Assembly: GCA_963682055.1 (NCBI GenBank)
Contig: OY821750.1
Location: forward strand, 8,806,501 to 8,870,500
Reading direction: 5' to 3'
From: Primula veris
Lineage: Eukaryota > Streptophyta > Magnoliopsida > Ericales > Primulaceae
Length of the DNA stretch: 64,000 bases
The notes beneath the pieces are model-generated. The model ran no database searches. It worked only from the letters and a program-made list of their open reading frames with translations, and was not told the origin of the DNA. Below, piece by piece: positions 34,315-46,700 of the stretch. The position numbers and the translations under genes were made by a program. Position 1 is the first letter of the stretch. Every line of letters begins with the position of its first letter.

Positions 34315-34868
34315 GGGTTTATTATAATTTGATACCCTTAAATATGGTTGTATTTTCGTTTAATATCTTAAAGTATGACTTCTTCTTTTAGTAACCTAAA
34401 GTATGGTCTCCGTTATCTTTTTGTACCATTCGGTGCATTAAAATGAACATGTGGACGGAATTTTAGTGTTGTTTTACTATAATACCCTTCTAAGTATGTA
34501 TTTACCAAAAATAGCCAAACTAAATATACATAAAACATCACGGAGTTCTTTGAAAACCTAAAACTTATTAAAAATTATAACATGGTCCATCTCTCCTCCC
34601 ACCACGTCATCGTCCTTCTCCACCGACATAGGGCGGTGCTATATATAATAGTTTATTTAATTTTAAAATAAATTTCATTATTTGTTTTGATTTAGTTGCA
34701 TATCGTTGGATGATTTATACTCATCCAACGACTGAAATAATAGTTTATATAAAATTAGATTAATGATTATATTGAAATGACCAAAATATCTTTTATTCTA
34801 ACATATTTTATTCAAAAAACATTTATGGTTGACGGAATTGTAAAAAATATAACGGAGACCATGCTTTA
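34315..34868. mobile_element. MITE remnant with GGGTTTATTATA end, right end lost
   Basis: Left end GGGTTTATTATAATTTGATA. An inner inverted repeat (taaagtatggtctccgttat near 34403, its complement near 34848) shows two-fold symmetry, but the outer right end is missing where the next MITE begins at 34869. The left end resembles that of the element at 44129-44505. Confidence 0.55.
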
Positions 34869-35462
34869 GATCATTTATAATAGTATTGTTAACTTTTTAT
34901 TATTAAGTAATGACACATTATCATTTAAAAATCTATTAAATGACACATAAACATATTAAATTAAATAGTCATATTAGTTTTAAACTTTAACAATGTTATC
35001 TGTTTTAATTAAAAATTAATTATCCAAAATATAGAACTTATCTTTTTTTTCCGCGCTATACATAAGCGCCAAATTTCAGCGCCAAATTTCACAAAGATAT
35101 AATTTTAGAAACAGCGAAATAAGTTATTTTATTTTAAAATTCAATTGTAAACAAAGGGCTGGGTCAAACAAACAGTGGGTTCAAGTGAATATTGAATACC
35201 AAGAAAATATGCAGAGTATTATGACTAGCTCCTAGGAGAAAATAAAGAAAATAAATAGTAATGTTCGTACATAGAAAATATATGCATGAGATACCAAATT
35301 TTAGGAAATAACATTTAATTGTGGAGTGAGTTTGACCTTTTTGGCATGTCATCAAGTAAAAACAATTAAAAAAATTTATTATATTTAACAATATTTTTAA
35401 TATCTATAAAGTTAACACACACTTTAACACGGCTAATGTAGAGACAAAATTACATTGTTACC
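34869..35462. mobile_element. Degenerate Tourist-like MITE (related to the one at 35466)
   Basis: The left end GATCATTTATAATAG followed by 'tattgttaac' is a decayed form of GAGCATCTACAATAG / 'ttttgttaac'. The internal 'acacattatcatttaaaaa' and 'ttaaatgacaca' are shared with the neighbour. It is cut at the right by the adjoining element. Confidence 0.5.
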
Positions 35463-35465
35463 TAA

Positions 35466-35725
35466 GAGCATCTACAATAGTTTTTGTTAACTTTCTAATG
35501 TTAATCAGTGACACGTCATCGTTTAAAAATGTATTAAATGGCACATAGACATCTTAAATTTAATAATCATATTAGTTTTACGTTTTTTAAGTGACTATTT
35601 CTCTTTTATTTTATGGTTCATTATTCTTATGGGAAGAATTTATAGGAGATAATAATGTTAATTGTGGGTTGTGTTCGTCGCGTCACCAGTTACAAATATT
35701 AACAACATTTTAAGTTTAGCAACTC
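35466..35725. mobile_element. Tourist-like MITE, right end deleted (copy 1)
   Basis: Left terminal repeat GAGCATCTACAATAG after TAA (35463-35465). In the second copy the full 371-bp element is present (63580-63950). Here the last ~225 bp are gone and the break falls at 'aact/ctaa'. Confidence 0.75.
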
Positions 35726-35772
35726 TAATATTTTTAATTAAAAATAGAGATAGCAACAATATATTGCATATG

Positions 35773-36337
35773 CGAAAAGAAAGTCGTACTTTAAGTACTA
35801 AACAAAATTACGAACATATTTTAGGTTATCAAAGTATAATAAACCCATTATTTTTGCCATGTCACCTCCAACTAAGGAGTTAGAATAAATTCATGTAAGC
35901 AATCTAAAATAGAAAATAAGTTTGTCGAGTAACACCATTTGGGTTATTCACAAAACGAATTGTTTTAAAAAAAATCAAAAAAGAAAAAATATTTCTTTTG
36001 TAAAATTATAGAACTTAGTTATGAAAGTAAGAAACTTTATTTTAAATTAACAAAAAGTGAAATGAGTTTGCAAAGTTTAAATGTAGAATTTAAAATTTAA
36101 AAATTCAGTTTTTTACTATTTTTGGGATTTGGCCCTTTTTTAATTAACATCTTAAAGTCTTTTTCTGAAAAAATAGAAAAAAATGTTGAAAAAATAATTT
36201 AAATTTGTAAAATTGAGTTATTAATTTTAAAACTGAGTTATTAATTTTTAAAATTCGGTTTTTGAATTTAAAACACTCACCCTAAAATTTATAAAGGTTC
36301 TTTTTGATAATTTAGCATTTTTTTTCCAAACAAACTA
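35773..36337. other. AT-rich spacer
   Basis: No gene or clear element. Repeated 'aaaatt'-type runs. The segmental copy relationship can be followed only to 35772, because the second copy meets the window end there. Confidence 0.5.
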
Positions 36338-36644
36338 CTCCCTCCGTCCCTTTTTAAGTGTCCACTATTTCTTATTGGGCTGTACCAAAATAAGTGTCCA
36401 CTATCTCAATTTGGTAATTAAAAAGTAACAAACTTACTATTTTATTCTTTAAATAATATTAAAATAAAAAAGAGAATATAAAAGAAAATAAATAAAATAA
36501 TGTGACAGACTTAGCATTCATGAGACCATAAATGAATTTAATTATACTTTTAATAAAGGCAATATGGGTAGTTTATATATCAAATTTTTAACTGTTAAAA
36601 AATCATAATTTTCAAGAGAGACACTTAAAAAAGGGATGGGGGAG
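36338..36644. mobile_element. Stowaway-type MITE (307 bp)
   Basis: Terminal inverted repeats CTCCCTCCGTCCCTTTTTAA (left) and CTCCCCCATCCCTTTTTTAA (right, minus strand), with target duplication TA (36336-36337, 36645-36646). This is the hallmark of Tc1/mariner-derived Stowaway MITEs. Confidence 0.93.
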
Positions 36645-36646
36645 TA

Positions 36647-37707
36647 TGAATATGTCAAAAAAAAGTCCCAAAAAGAATATTAAAAAATTGACTTTGTAAA
36701 TTTTGAGCCATGTTTCTAACTTTTATAACAAATTAAGTTCTACAATTTAATCAATAAAAAAATTGGATTTTTTTTTAAAAAAAGTCAAAAATAAAATAAA
36801 ATTGTATAAGTCAACTCAATCAAAGTCGGAAATCAAAGTTAGGACTTGTAACTCAGAATACCAATTTTGCACTGGATTTAGAAAAAGTGGACTGAAAAAA
36901 AGACTATCCATTGTAATAATTATACTATCGATTAGTCCTTAAAAGATAGTACTTTTCCCAGTTAATTTTTTGTAATGTAAATCTATTTCCTTCTTGACCG
37001 ATCATATTGAAAAAAAAAACATTCTTTGATATTTCTGGTGTAAATAATTTTTTTTAGAAAAGTTGGACCAAATTGTCATTTCTTACAGATGTGGAACTAT
37101 AAGGACCATAAATATAATTTATCTAAGCTAAAAGAAGAAGGCTTGTCAATGTTTGTCACAAGTGGGGGGAGGAGTGACTAATGCGGTGCGGAATTCACAC
37201 AAGTGAATAAAAAAAAATAAGTAAACCAAATTATCGTTTTTAACGTCTTCTAGTAAAAATATATAGTAAAAAAATTAGAAATCGTAATTATAAAAAAAAA
37301 TAAGTGAAACCAAATTATCGTTTTTAACGTATTCTAGTAAAAATATATAGTAAAAAATTAAAAATCGTAATTATCAGAATTACGTGAGATGTCATGACCA
37401 TCCATAATCTCTACCTTCTGTGTGAAATTAGCAAATCCAAGCTGGAGACATTGCAATTAAATATGTAACTAGAGAGAGAGGTCAGGCACAACAACATTAT
37501 TTGTACAACTATGAAAGCAATAGAATTAATTAGCACTCAGTATTAGCACTCAGTATTTGTGGAGTTGAAAGTGAGAATTAATTATTTCCATATCTAGTCG
37601 CCAAACCCATCGTGGAAATTATTACAAATTCGGCAATCTAGCTAATTATACTGACAAATGGAACTGCCCTTTATTATAATGCACAACACTCACGGGAAAA
37701 ACTTCTC
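36647..37707. other. Upstream region of the dehydrogenase gene
   Basis: AT-rich and without a gene. It holds an 84-bp direct repeat (37207-37374). Beyond that I see no assignable element. Confidence 0.5.
37207..37374. repeat. 84-bp tandem duplication upstream of the dehydrogenase gene
   Basis: Two units of ~84 bp containing 'ccaaattatcgtttttaacg' (37226 and 37310) and 'tctagtaaaaatatatagta'. The units are nearly identical and lie ~420-590 bp upstream of the start codon. Confidence 0.85.
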
Positions 37708-37714
37708 TATATAA
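37708..37714 (+). promoter_or_regulatory. TATA box of the dehydrogenase gene
   Basis: TATATAA in the context ttctcTATATAAGtaagg, 83 bp before the ATG. Transcription would start near 37740, giving a ~55-bp leader. Confidence 0.65.
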
Positions 37715-37796
37715 GTAAGGGTTTTGGAATTAGTTTGACGACAAACAAATACTTCATAAAGGTTATCAGGAGGGATAAAACAATCCTCTATAAAAT

Positions 37797-40700
37797 ATGA
37801 GTAACTCTGAGATCATAACTTGCAAAGGTATTCAAAATTAATTTTGAGTAACCATTTAGCTATATATATATATATATATATTTATATTAAGACTTTTAAT
37901 TTTGTTTAAATATTGGGTTTTGTCTTTTGACTTGAGAATTTGGCATGGAGCAGTTTTTCCCTATATTAACAATCTTGTCCATTAAATTAAAAAATCGAAT
38001 CGACGAGATTAGACAAATTAATTATTCCTCCTTGTTTTTTTCATAAACTCTTTTTACCCGTTGTATTTTGATCCAAGGAAAAAGATTGCAACTTTAAGGT
38101 TCAAACTTGATCAGTCTCGATTTTGGTAACCACACATTTGTGTAAAAAGAAATACAAATTAAACCAAACCACTTAGTCGTTTTTTTCTGTCTTCGACTCT
38201 CTCTGTGTATACCTAAAAATACGCATTTACATGTTACGCAGCGGCCATAGTATGGGGAACAGGGGAAGAGATGAGGGTGGAAGAAATACAAGTAGATCCA
38301 CCTAAAAATGGGGAACTTAGGATTAAGATGCTCATTGCTACCCTTTGTCATACAGATCTGATTTATCGTTCTGGTTTTCCAATTGTAAGTATAAAATATT
38401 TCGGCTATTTAATTATCACTATATTTCTCTCCCTCTCCCCACCTATATATATCATTCAATATCCACCTAAAATAAAATGAATGAACTGTAAATGAAGGAA
38501 CTCTAAATGAACCATATGTAGATATTTAAACGATTCCTCTTATACGACCAAAAGTGCAATATTCTAAAAGGTTATAGTTAAATTGATTTCACCATATAAA
38601 ATCAGATTTTATCAAGTCAGTTTAAGTTTCCAGAACTATTGATCGGTGTCTATGTCTTGCATTACATCAGGCTTAGAAAAATATATCTCGAAAGCGAACG
38701 GATAATAATAATAATCGCGTGTTTAGTTCAAACTGTAAATATTATAAATCGGAACCGCATGAAAGTCTACAGTTTGATGTTTTAACGGATTCATGGTTCT
38801 TTTCTAGGTAATACATAAAAAGTTACATATGAATAGAGAATTATATATACAGGATATGGCTTAATTAGTTGCATACAACAGATATATCTGGTTCATGTGC
38901 CCTGACAAATAAATTACTCGCGTCGCGTATAATGTGTATAGAACTATAGAATATAGATATAGTAGTATTATACTATTATATTAGCTGATTAATTTTGAAT
39001 GTTTCCGAGTGGTATTAATCCAAAATGTAATGTTAGCTTTCTGGAAGAGCGGGGCTAACACCCCCAAAATAAGGTCTCACATGACACTCCGAGCTAATAT
39101 ATACATTATACAATACAGTATACAATATTCTTAACGCGCTTTCAACAACTAAATTGGAAAAAAAAACTTAAAGCTAAAATATTATTAGAAAAATATAAAA
39201 AGGAAAAATACAAAAAAGTGTTATTATTGACATATTTCTAAAAATTATTGGACATTGTACGTATTATAAAAAGTGTCAATTGCTCTCTACTCATTTGAAA
39301 CTCATGTACGATGTCTCTGACTCTCATATATCCCCAACTAATTCAACCCAGATCGAAACTCGCTCCCACCACTTTTTCATTGATTGTCGGCCACCGTCCG
39401 AGGTCCACAAGCCTTTGACGAGATGGTCGGAAGTGTGACCAAATTGAATACCCATTCGTGAAAGTGTATGTCCTTTTTGAGTGTGCATTCCCATTGAAAG
39501 AAATGTATGACTATTGAATTGAGAATCATTTACAGAAGTGTATATGCAGAGAGTAAATTGACATTTTTGCAAGTGCATACCCATTTTCTCAAAATGCATA
39601 CCTATTCGTTATGAATTCCATACCCATTTTTAAACTTCGGTGATAGATCTCTGCTGAAATTGCCGGAGGTTCGACGAATCCCCAACGAGATATCTGAGTT
39701 CCGATGAAAGTTTGGTATTGGTTATTGTAAAATCCCGTATTTTTTATTATTATTTTTATTTGAATTAGTTAATTTTATAGCTTGCCGGGTTGTTTACTAA
39801 TTGCTAGTAATGATATAAGAACACTTTTAATTAACTTGAATCTACACACTGATTTATATGTAGTTACGTTTTCATTTATTTCTCCCTCCATGTTATATGT
39901 ATTGGTCTAATAAATATGGTTATGTAATTTAATTCCTGAATGAATAGGTTATTAGTATTAATCAGTTTTAGGAGCTTTTGATGAATTTGAATATTCGTTT
40001 TGTAATATTTATGATGTAAGTTAAGGAATTTTAAGTTATGATTAATAAGTGGCCTCAATTATGTTTAAATGTGAATTTTAAGTCATTGTCAATAAATTGT
40101 GAAAACATTACTATCCGTATGTTTCATATGAATTAGTACTTGTTAATGAATTAGTACTGTTAAGTTTTATATGAATATTTTACTAAGGAGCTAGATGGTT
40201 TTGTAACATAAGTATGAGTTATGTTTCTATTATATATTTATATGAAAGAGTTTTATTGTTATACTACAAATACACACATACATATTAGAATAGGAAGAGT
40301 TTGAAACCGAAGTGATAAATTGACTTATTATTATATCTTCATAGTATAAATACTAACCTCTGCATTGTCATTTACACGACTCTAGTATGTTACTTACAAG
40401 CTCATTTATTTTCTATGTTACTATATGCCTATCTATATATACATTTATATCATTATATGATAAAAAGAGAGGAAATTATATCAAGAGAGAAAATATGAGA
40501 ATGTTGTGTGATTACAAGGGTACGACTACAACTAGGTCTTTACTATAGAGCTTTTCATCGTATACAGAACTGTCCATGTCTTGTTTTACCGTCGTTCGAT
40601 CATTAGGTGAGTGGTTTTCATCTTTGCTACTATTAAAATCCCATCCCATTATATTTTCTAACTAGTTTTTGCAGACTCAAATTATATTTTCGAATATCAA

Positions 40701-43700
40701 AAGTTATGTATGTATTTTGTATCGGAAAGTTGTAGGTTATGAAAAAGGAAAGTTATTTGTGTACGTTAGTGAACGTAAAAAAAAAAAAAAAATGTTTATA
40801 TGCGTCGATGAACGTAAAAGTTTATTTTAAAGAAAGTTTATATTTTTATGATGATTTATGATTTATAAATAGATTTAAGTTTATTTTAGCTTACTGCTCG
40901 ATTTTATAATGTTTTAAGGTGTATTGAGTTGAATTCGAGTTAGTCGGGACCAGGACCTCGTAGGATTTTATATTTAGTTTTCGGCTGCATTGGTACATTG
41001 ATTTAGATTGTAAGAAGAAAATGTTTGAAGCTGGAGCTTGTATTATTTGTAAGGTTTTTAATAGAAAGTGATATTTTATTGTGTATTTTATAAGTACTTT
41101 AAATTAATGTTTGTCTAGCACGTGCGGTTATTTTCCTATATGACTCTCTATTAGGTCTGTATTGGGTCTGGGTGTTACAGTTATGGTAAATTGTAAACTG
41201 AGGTAAGTGGAATTAGATTATAATAAGATTGACATGAACACAAAGAAAGTGACACTTTAAAAATAAAAGCAACTACAAGAAATAGTTTGTATAGTAATAA
41301 AAAAAAAATGAACCAAATTTTGTTGCTAATCAGCAACATAAATGAATAAAATAGCAACATAATTTATTGGAACCAGTTAGCAACAAAATTACCAACTATT
41401 TAGCATCTTAAAATTAGCAACACCGTAATTTGTTACTGACAGAGTTGCCGGATTTTTACGGATGGAATTAGTAACATAATTTCCATCAATTTAGCAACAC
41501 GAGTCTACCATAAAATTAGCAACATTAAATTATGTTACTATTATCAAATATTTATCTTTAATTGCTAATATCAATATATGGAATTGTACATAATTTAGTA
41601 ACATAGGTTTTTTGAAACTAAAATTTAAAATAAAGAAAAGATTAACAATGTCAATATTTACTTTATAAGTCCATTCAAACAAATCTACGATCTATTAAAA
41701 TTTAGTTGTAGTTGAAACTAAAAGAAATTAAAGAACTATTAGTATTTATAGTTTCCCTTGTACGGTAGAGAAAATATTACCAAAATCGATATTTTAGTTT
41801 AGTGTTGTATTTAGGAAAATCTAACCATCTATTATGATTTAGGGGTATTTGAAATGAATGATTTTGGGATCAAGTTATATGCGGTTTGTTTTATTAATGA
41901 GTAAAATTTACACACTTGAAAGTAGGGATCTCGCAAAATAACATCAAATAGCGGGTGTTTGTATTAAGGATTTCAGCCACTTATTTGAAAAGTCATCATC
42001 AAACGACTACTACGGTATTATAACTGGCATCCTTAAATTGCAGTACCGATTGACTTGTAACTTTTTTAAATGTTTATAATATGTTATTAGTTTTACGGTT
42101 TTACCCATGTTTGGTACTCTTTTCCTAGCTTGTCCCGACTACGGTTTTGATAAAGTCATTAATAAAGTCAATTTAATTATGTTAGTTTTATAAAATTACT
42201 GAAATGATTTTCTGCAACAAGGCAAACAATAACATATCAATTTTTGTTGCTAAACTGTTATTAATCGTAGTTAGCAACATAAATAGCTTAAATAGTATTT
42301 AAAAATTTTGTTGCTATGAATATTTTCTTGTAGTGAGCCTAATTTTATTACTTTTGAGAGAATAGTTTGTTTCATATCACTTTTTTTGAATTGCCATTAT
42401 TGATTTAGAATATTCACATCCTGGGAGGATATAGATTAGACCAACAATGCCACGAAATTATTCTGCATGCTTTAAAGTTTGTTATTTTTTTTTTCCTTTT
42501 CCAGCCTCTCTTCCCTCGAGCTCTAGGGCATGAAGGTGTCGGGTAATCGCTATCTTATTAGTCAAATATTTACTTTCTTCTGGGACAGTTCTCGTTTATC
42601 AACGGTGACAATAATTTACGAATCGCTTGTTTAGTTGCTGATCTTTAAACTTGTTCCTTTGATATCAGTGGTACAGCATTTGATCGTCTAGTTCAAAACT
42701 TCCTTCACGTTCGAGAAAACCAAAAGCTTTTCGACATGATAAAAACCTAATAGGTATCTTTTGTAAGTCTCAAAATAAACCAAATTACATGGAGTATTTT
42801 CCAAAAGCTGCAAATTTCAAACAAGTTCACAATTTTTTTTTGATAAGCACAAGTTCACAATCTTTGCTTATCCCTAGCCTACTATAATGACTTCGACTTA
42901 CTGTTACTGGCACGTTTACATATAAATTTAACTTTTATTCACCAAAATTTTCCTATAATAACATTTTAATATATTTTCACTTCTTCAGGATCGTGGAGAG
43001 TGTTGGTGAAGGAGTAACAAGTTTTGAAAAAGGAGACATAGTAATTCCTACATATGTCGGAGAATGTGGAGAATGTCTAAATTGTCGATCTCAAAAAACG
43101 AACATGTGCCACAAACACAGGATTCCCATGTCGGGGCTAATGCCAGATGGCACATCAAGAATGTCCATAGTAAATAAGAGTGGCGATGGAGGGCAAGATC
43201 GTCAAATAGTTTACCAAATTTTTAGCTGCTCCACATTTTCAGAGTACACGGTGGTCGACACAAACTATGCTGTCAAGCTCAACAACCTCAGAGAAACCGA
43301 CGGCAAATTATTATCTCATGCAAGCTTGTTGTCGTGCGGGTATTCTACTGGTTTTGGAGCCGCTTGGAAAGAAGCTAAAGTTCATAAGGACTCATCTGTG
43401 GCTGTTTTCGGCCTTGGAGCTGTCGGACTTGGGGTAAGTTTGATTGATTGTATGACGGCAATACTAATTGTAAAAAAGACCCTTGTTCATAACTAGTAAT
43501 GACGTTTTATTGATAGTATGAGATCGAAAAGAATACTCAAAGCATTTGTATATTCATAACTTAACTACTGTAAATATAGTTTGTATAGTAAATATTACAT
43601 ACATACTAATTATAAAAAATGGCTTTATACAAAGTTGTGCTGTTTTCGCGTTTTTGGTACAAGCTAAGAGCATTCACATCAGACTCATTATAAATTTACT

Positions 43701-46700
43701 TGTATGATGAGCGAAAATATTACTCTTTTACATTTAAAGAGTCATTTATAGTTTGCATGATTTTATATTCTCACCAAAACATACTCTTTTTAAATATTTA
43801 ATTGTTATTAATATTATTTTTTAATAATAAATTCTTTTTTAGAGTTAGAAGAAAAACAAGTTGTAAGGTGCAGTTCAAACAATATTGATTTTTAATATTT
43901 TATGAGAACACTTTCATTTCTACTTATGAGAAAAGATAATGACATTTTTAAAAAATAAAGAGTCAATTATGAGACAAAAGTATTAAACTTTTTCAAGTTA
44001 AACTCATCAAATATAGAAAAATTGAATTTTAATTAGACAAATGTGAATGCTCTAATAGGATTACAAATTGAACTCAGAGTTCAATTTTAAAGCTCATCTC
44101 CACTTCAAACTCATACTATATTAAATACGGGTTTATTATACTTTAATACCTTAAAGTATGATCACTTTTTCAACACAAATTATGAACTTTTTTAGTTTAG
44201 TATCGTGAACTTTGAATTTTTTTAGTTCAGTACAATTCTGTTAACTCTAACTATTCTTTGGATGGAATTCATCAAAATAAGAGTTATTTTGGTCATTTCA
44301 TTACAATAGTTTCAATTAAACTAACGTTGGGTTAAAATAATAATAGACGGAATGGTAAAAAAAACTAATGTTTCAATAGTTCAATATAGTAAATGGAAAT
44401 AGTGACTAATGTTTCAATAGTTCAATATAGTAAATGGAAAAAGTCACTGTTCATGATAATAAATGAAAAAAATGATCATACAAGATACTAAAGTATAGTA
44501 AAGCCTAACAAATACAAATAAATTGAACTCTAAACCACTAATTTAATACCCGTGCTCCACTCAGCAACCAACCTACGCCATACTTGATTCTTTTTATAAA
44601 TAAAAAATCTTATTTAACATGATAAAATGCTATCACACACCCTTTTCATAAGACTCGAATCCTGTATCTCCTTAAGAGTGCAGTTTCTCGCCCACTAGGT
44701 TAATCCTAGTGGGTTCTCCATCATATACATAATTGTACGTGTAGGAAGCTAATAAATTCATTTGCTCACAATAACAAGATTGGTCACAATAACGAAAAAG
44801 TGATCATACAAGATACTAAAGTATACTAAACCCTAACAAATATAAATAAATTGAACTCTAAACCACTAATCTAATACCCGTGCTTCACTCAGCAACCAAG
44901 CTCCGTCATACTTGATTCTTAAAAAAAAAAAAACTTATTTAGCATGATCAAATGCTATCACACACCCTCTCTATAAGACTCGAATACTACACCTCCTTAA
45001 AAGTGTCGGTTTTCACCCACTAGGCTAGCCTTAGTGGGTTCTCCATCATATACTTAATTATTCGTGTAGGAAGCTAATAAATTCATTTGCTCACAATAAC
45101 GACAAGGTCGGTTCTGAGGTTTTATAGGCCCTGTGCAAATATAAAAAGCAGGCCCTCTATAGAAACTCAGCTAGATAATTTTTTATAAAAATTCTGAGAT
45201 TTTTTAATGTAAGGAACAAAATTACTGTATAATACTCCGTACACGTTTTTATAGAGACCACTTAGAAAAAAAAAATCCGTAACACGTTTTTATAGAGACT
45301 ACTTTGAAAAAATTTGCCGGTTCAATGTCTTGTTAACTAACATCCAAATATTCTCAATCTTTTCTAAGAAATAAAAACAATGGATCTTTTTTCTTTGTTT
45401 TTTCTCACAAATAAAAGAATATTATTTTTTAAAAAATTAGCCTATGAAAAATACAGTAAGGATAAAGCTTTCGACTTTGCATTTAACTGTGTAACTTTTG
45501 TGATTATATTAGTGCTCTAAAATGACTAGATCTTTAAAAAAAAATAAACATTTGGAATCATAAAACTGGCAATTAATCTCCTGGAGACCAAGTGTAAAGT
45601 TATCTAATTCTGTGGTGACCATGGATGTGATTATTCTATTAATAGTGGAAAAGGTTAAAAATCAGGCCTAAAAAGAACAAAGACGTGAATCGAACATGCA
45701 ACCTCTTGCACAGGACAGAACATAATGTGTATCTGCTCAAAATAATATACATAGAAATTTTCTATAAATTCTATTTCGTAATAAAATATTTTAAAATTTG
45801 TTGGGCCCTCCGATTTCAGACCCGGTGCGTACGCACAGATCGCAAAGGCTCAGAACCGCCCCTGAATAACGAGATTGGTCACAGACTGGTGGATGTTTCC
45901 CCCCCTCTGAAATCACAGGATATACTTGTAGAGTAGTATTCGGATTAAGAGTAGCATTGGAGCAACAAGAAGTTCGTCTGTTGCGATCATTGAACACGAA
46001 AAATCTATTAATTTATTTTTTTTTAAGAGTAAAATCTATATATTTTGATTAAATATGTTGCAGGTAATAGAGGGAGCTCGATTGCTAGGGGCTTCAAAGA
46101 TAATAGGAGTGGATATAAATGAAAGGAAACGAGAGAAAGGGAAAGCATTTGGAATGACAGATTTCATAAATCCGAGTACCTTATCGGAATCAGAAAGTGA
46201 ATCAATTTCAGAAATGATCAGTAAGTTAACAGGTGCGATTGGAGTCGACTATTCCTTCGAATGTTCTGGTGTTCCATCCCTAGTCAAAGAGACCATTAAT
46301 TGCACCAAAGCGGTAAGCAACAAATGCACAAACACACATTATTACACATTTCGTCTATACCTACACATTGACAATGGTGCTTTGTCAGGGATTGGGAACG
46401 ACAGTATTGATTGGGGCAGGAAAAGAGGGAAATGTGGATATAAGTTTGCTTTCCATGTTGGCTGGTAGAACTCTGAAAGGTTGCCTCTTCGGTAACCTCA
46501 GACCAAAATCGGACCTTCCGTACATATTTGATAAATGGCTCAAAAAGGTATCGTAATACATACCTAAAGATTAGGTTTTGTAATGGTCACACACTTCAAA
46601 CATTATTTTCTTCCTCACGGGTGAAAATATGCCCAACAATTCGACAAACTAAAAGTTAATTGTTTTCTTCCTGTTTTGATCCCATGCGAATACATTAGAA

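Larger units (their letters stand above)
2800..35772. repeat. Segmental duplication, copy 1 (interrupted by CopiaB and CACTA)
   Basis: Matches 48300-64000 in order and orientation over its whole length apart from the 8780-25583 insertion and a few indels. Both copies share unusual junctions: the CopiaA LTR-to-gag deletion, the gag fragment after the 3' LTR, and the CopiaC fusion. Confidence 0.9.

Noticed and set aside
45685..45936. Short frame inside and beyond the hAT element
   Set aside because: It crosses the transposon end and target duplicate, so it is not an ancestral gene.
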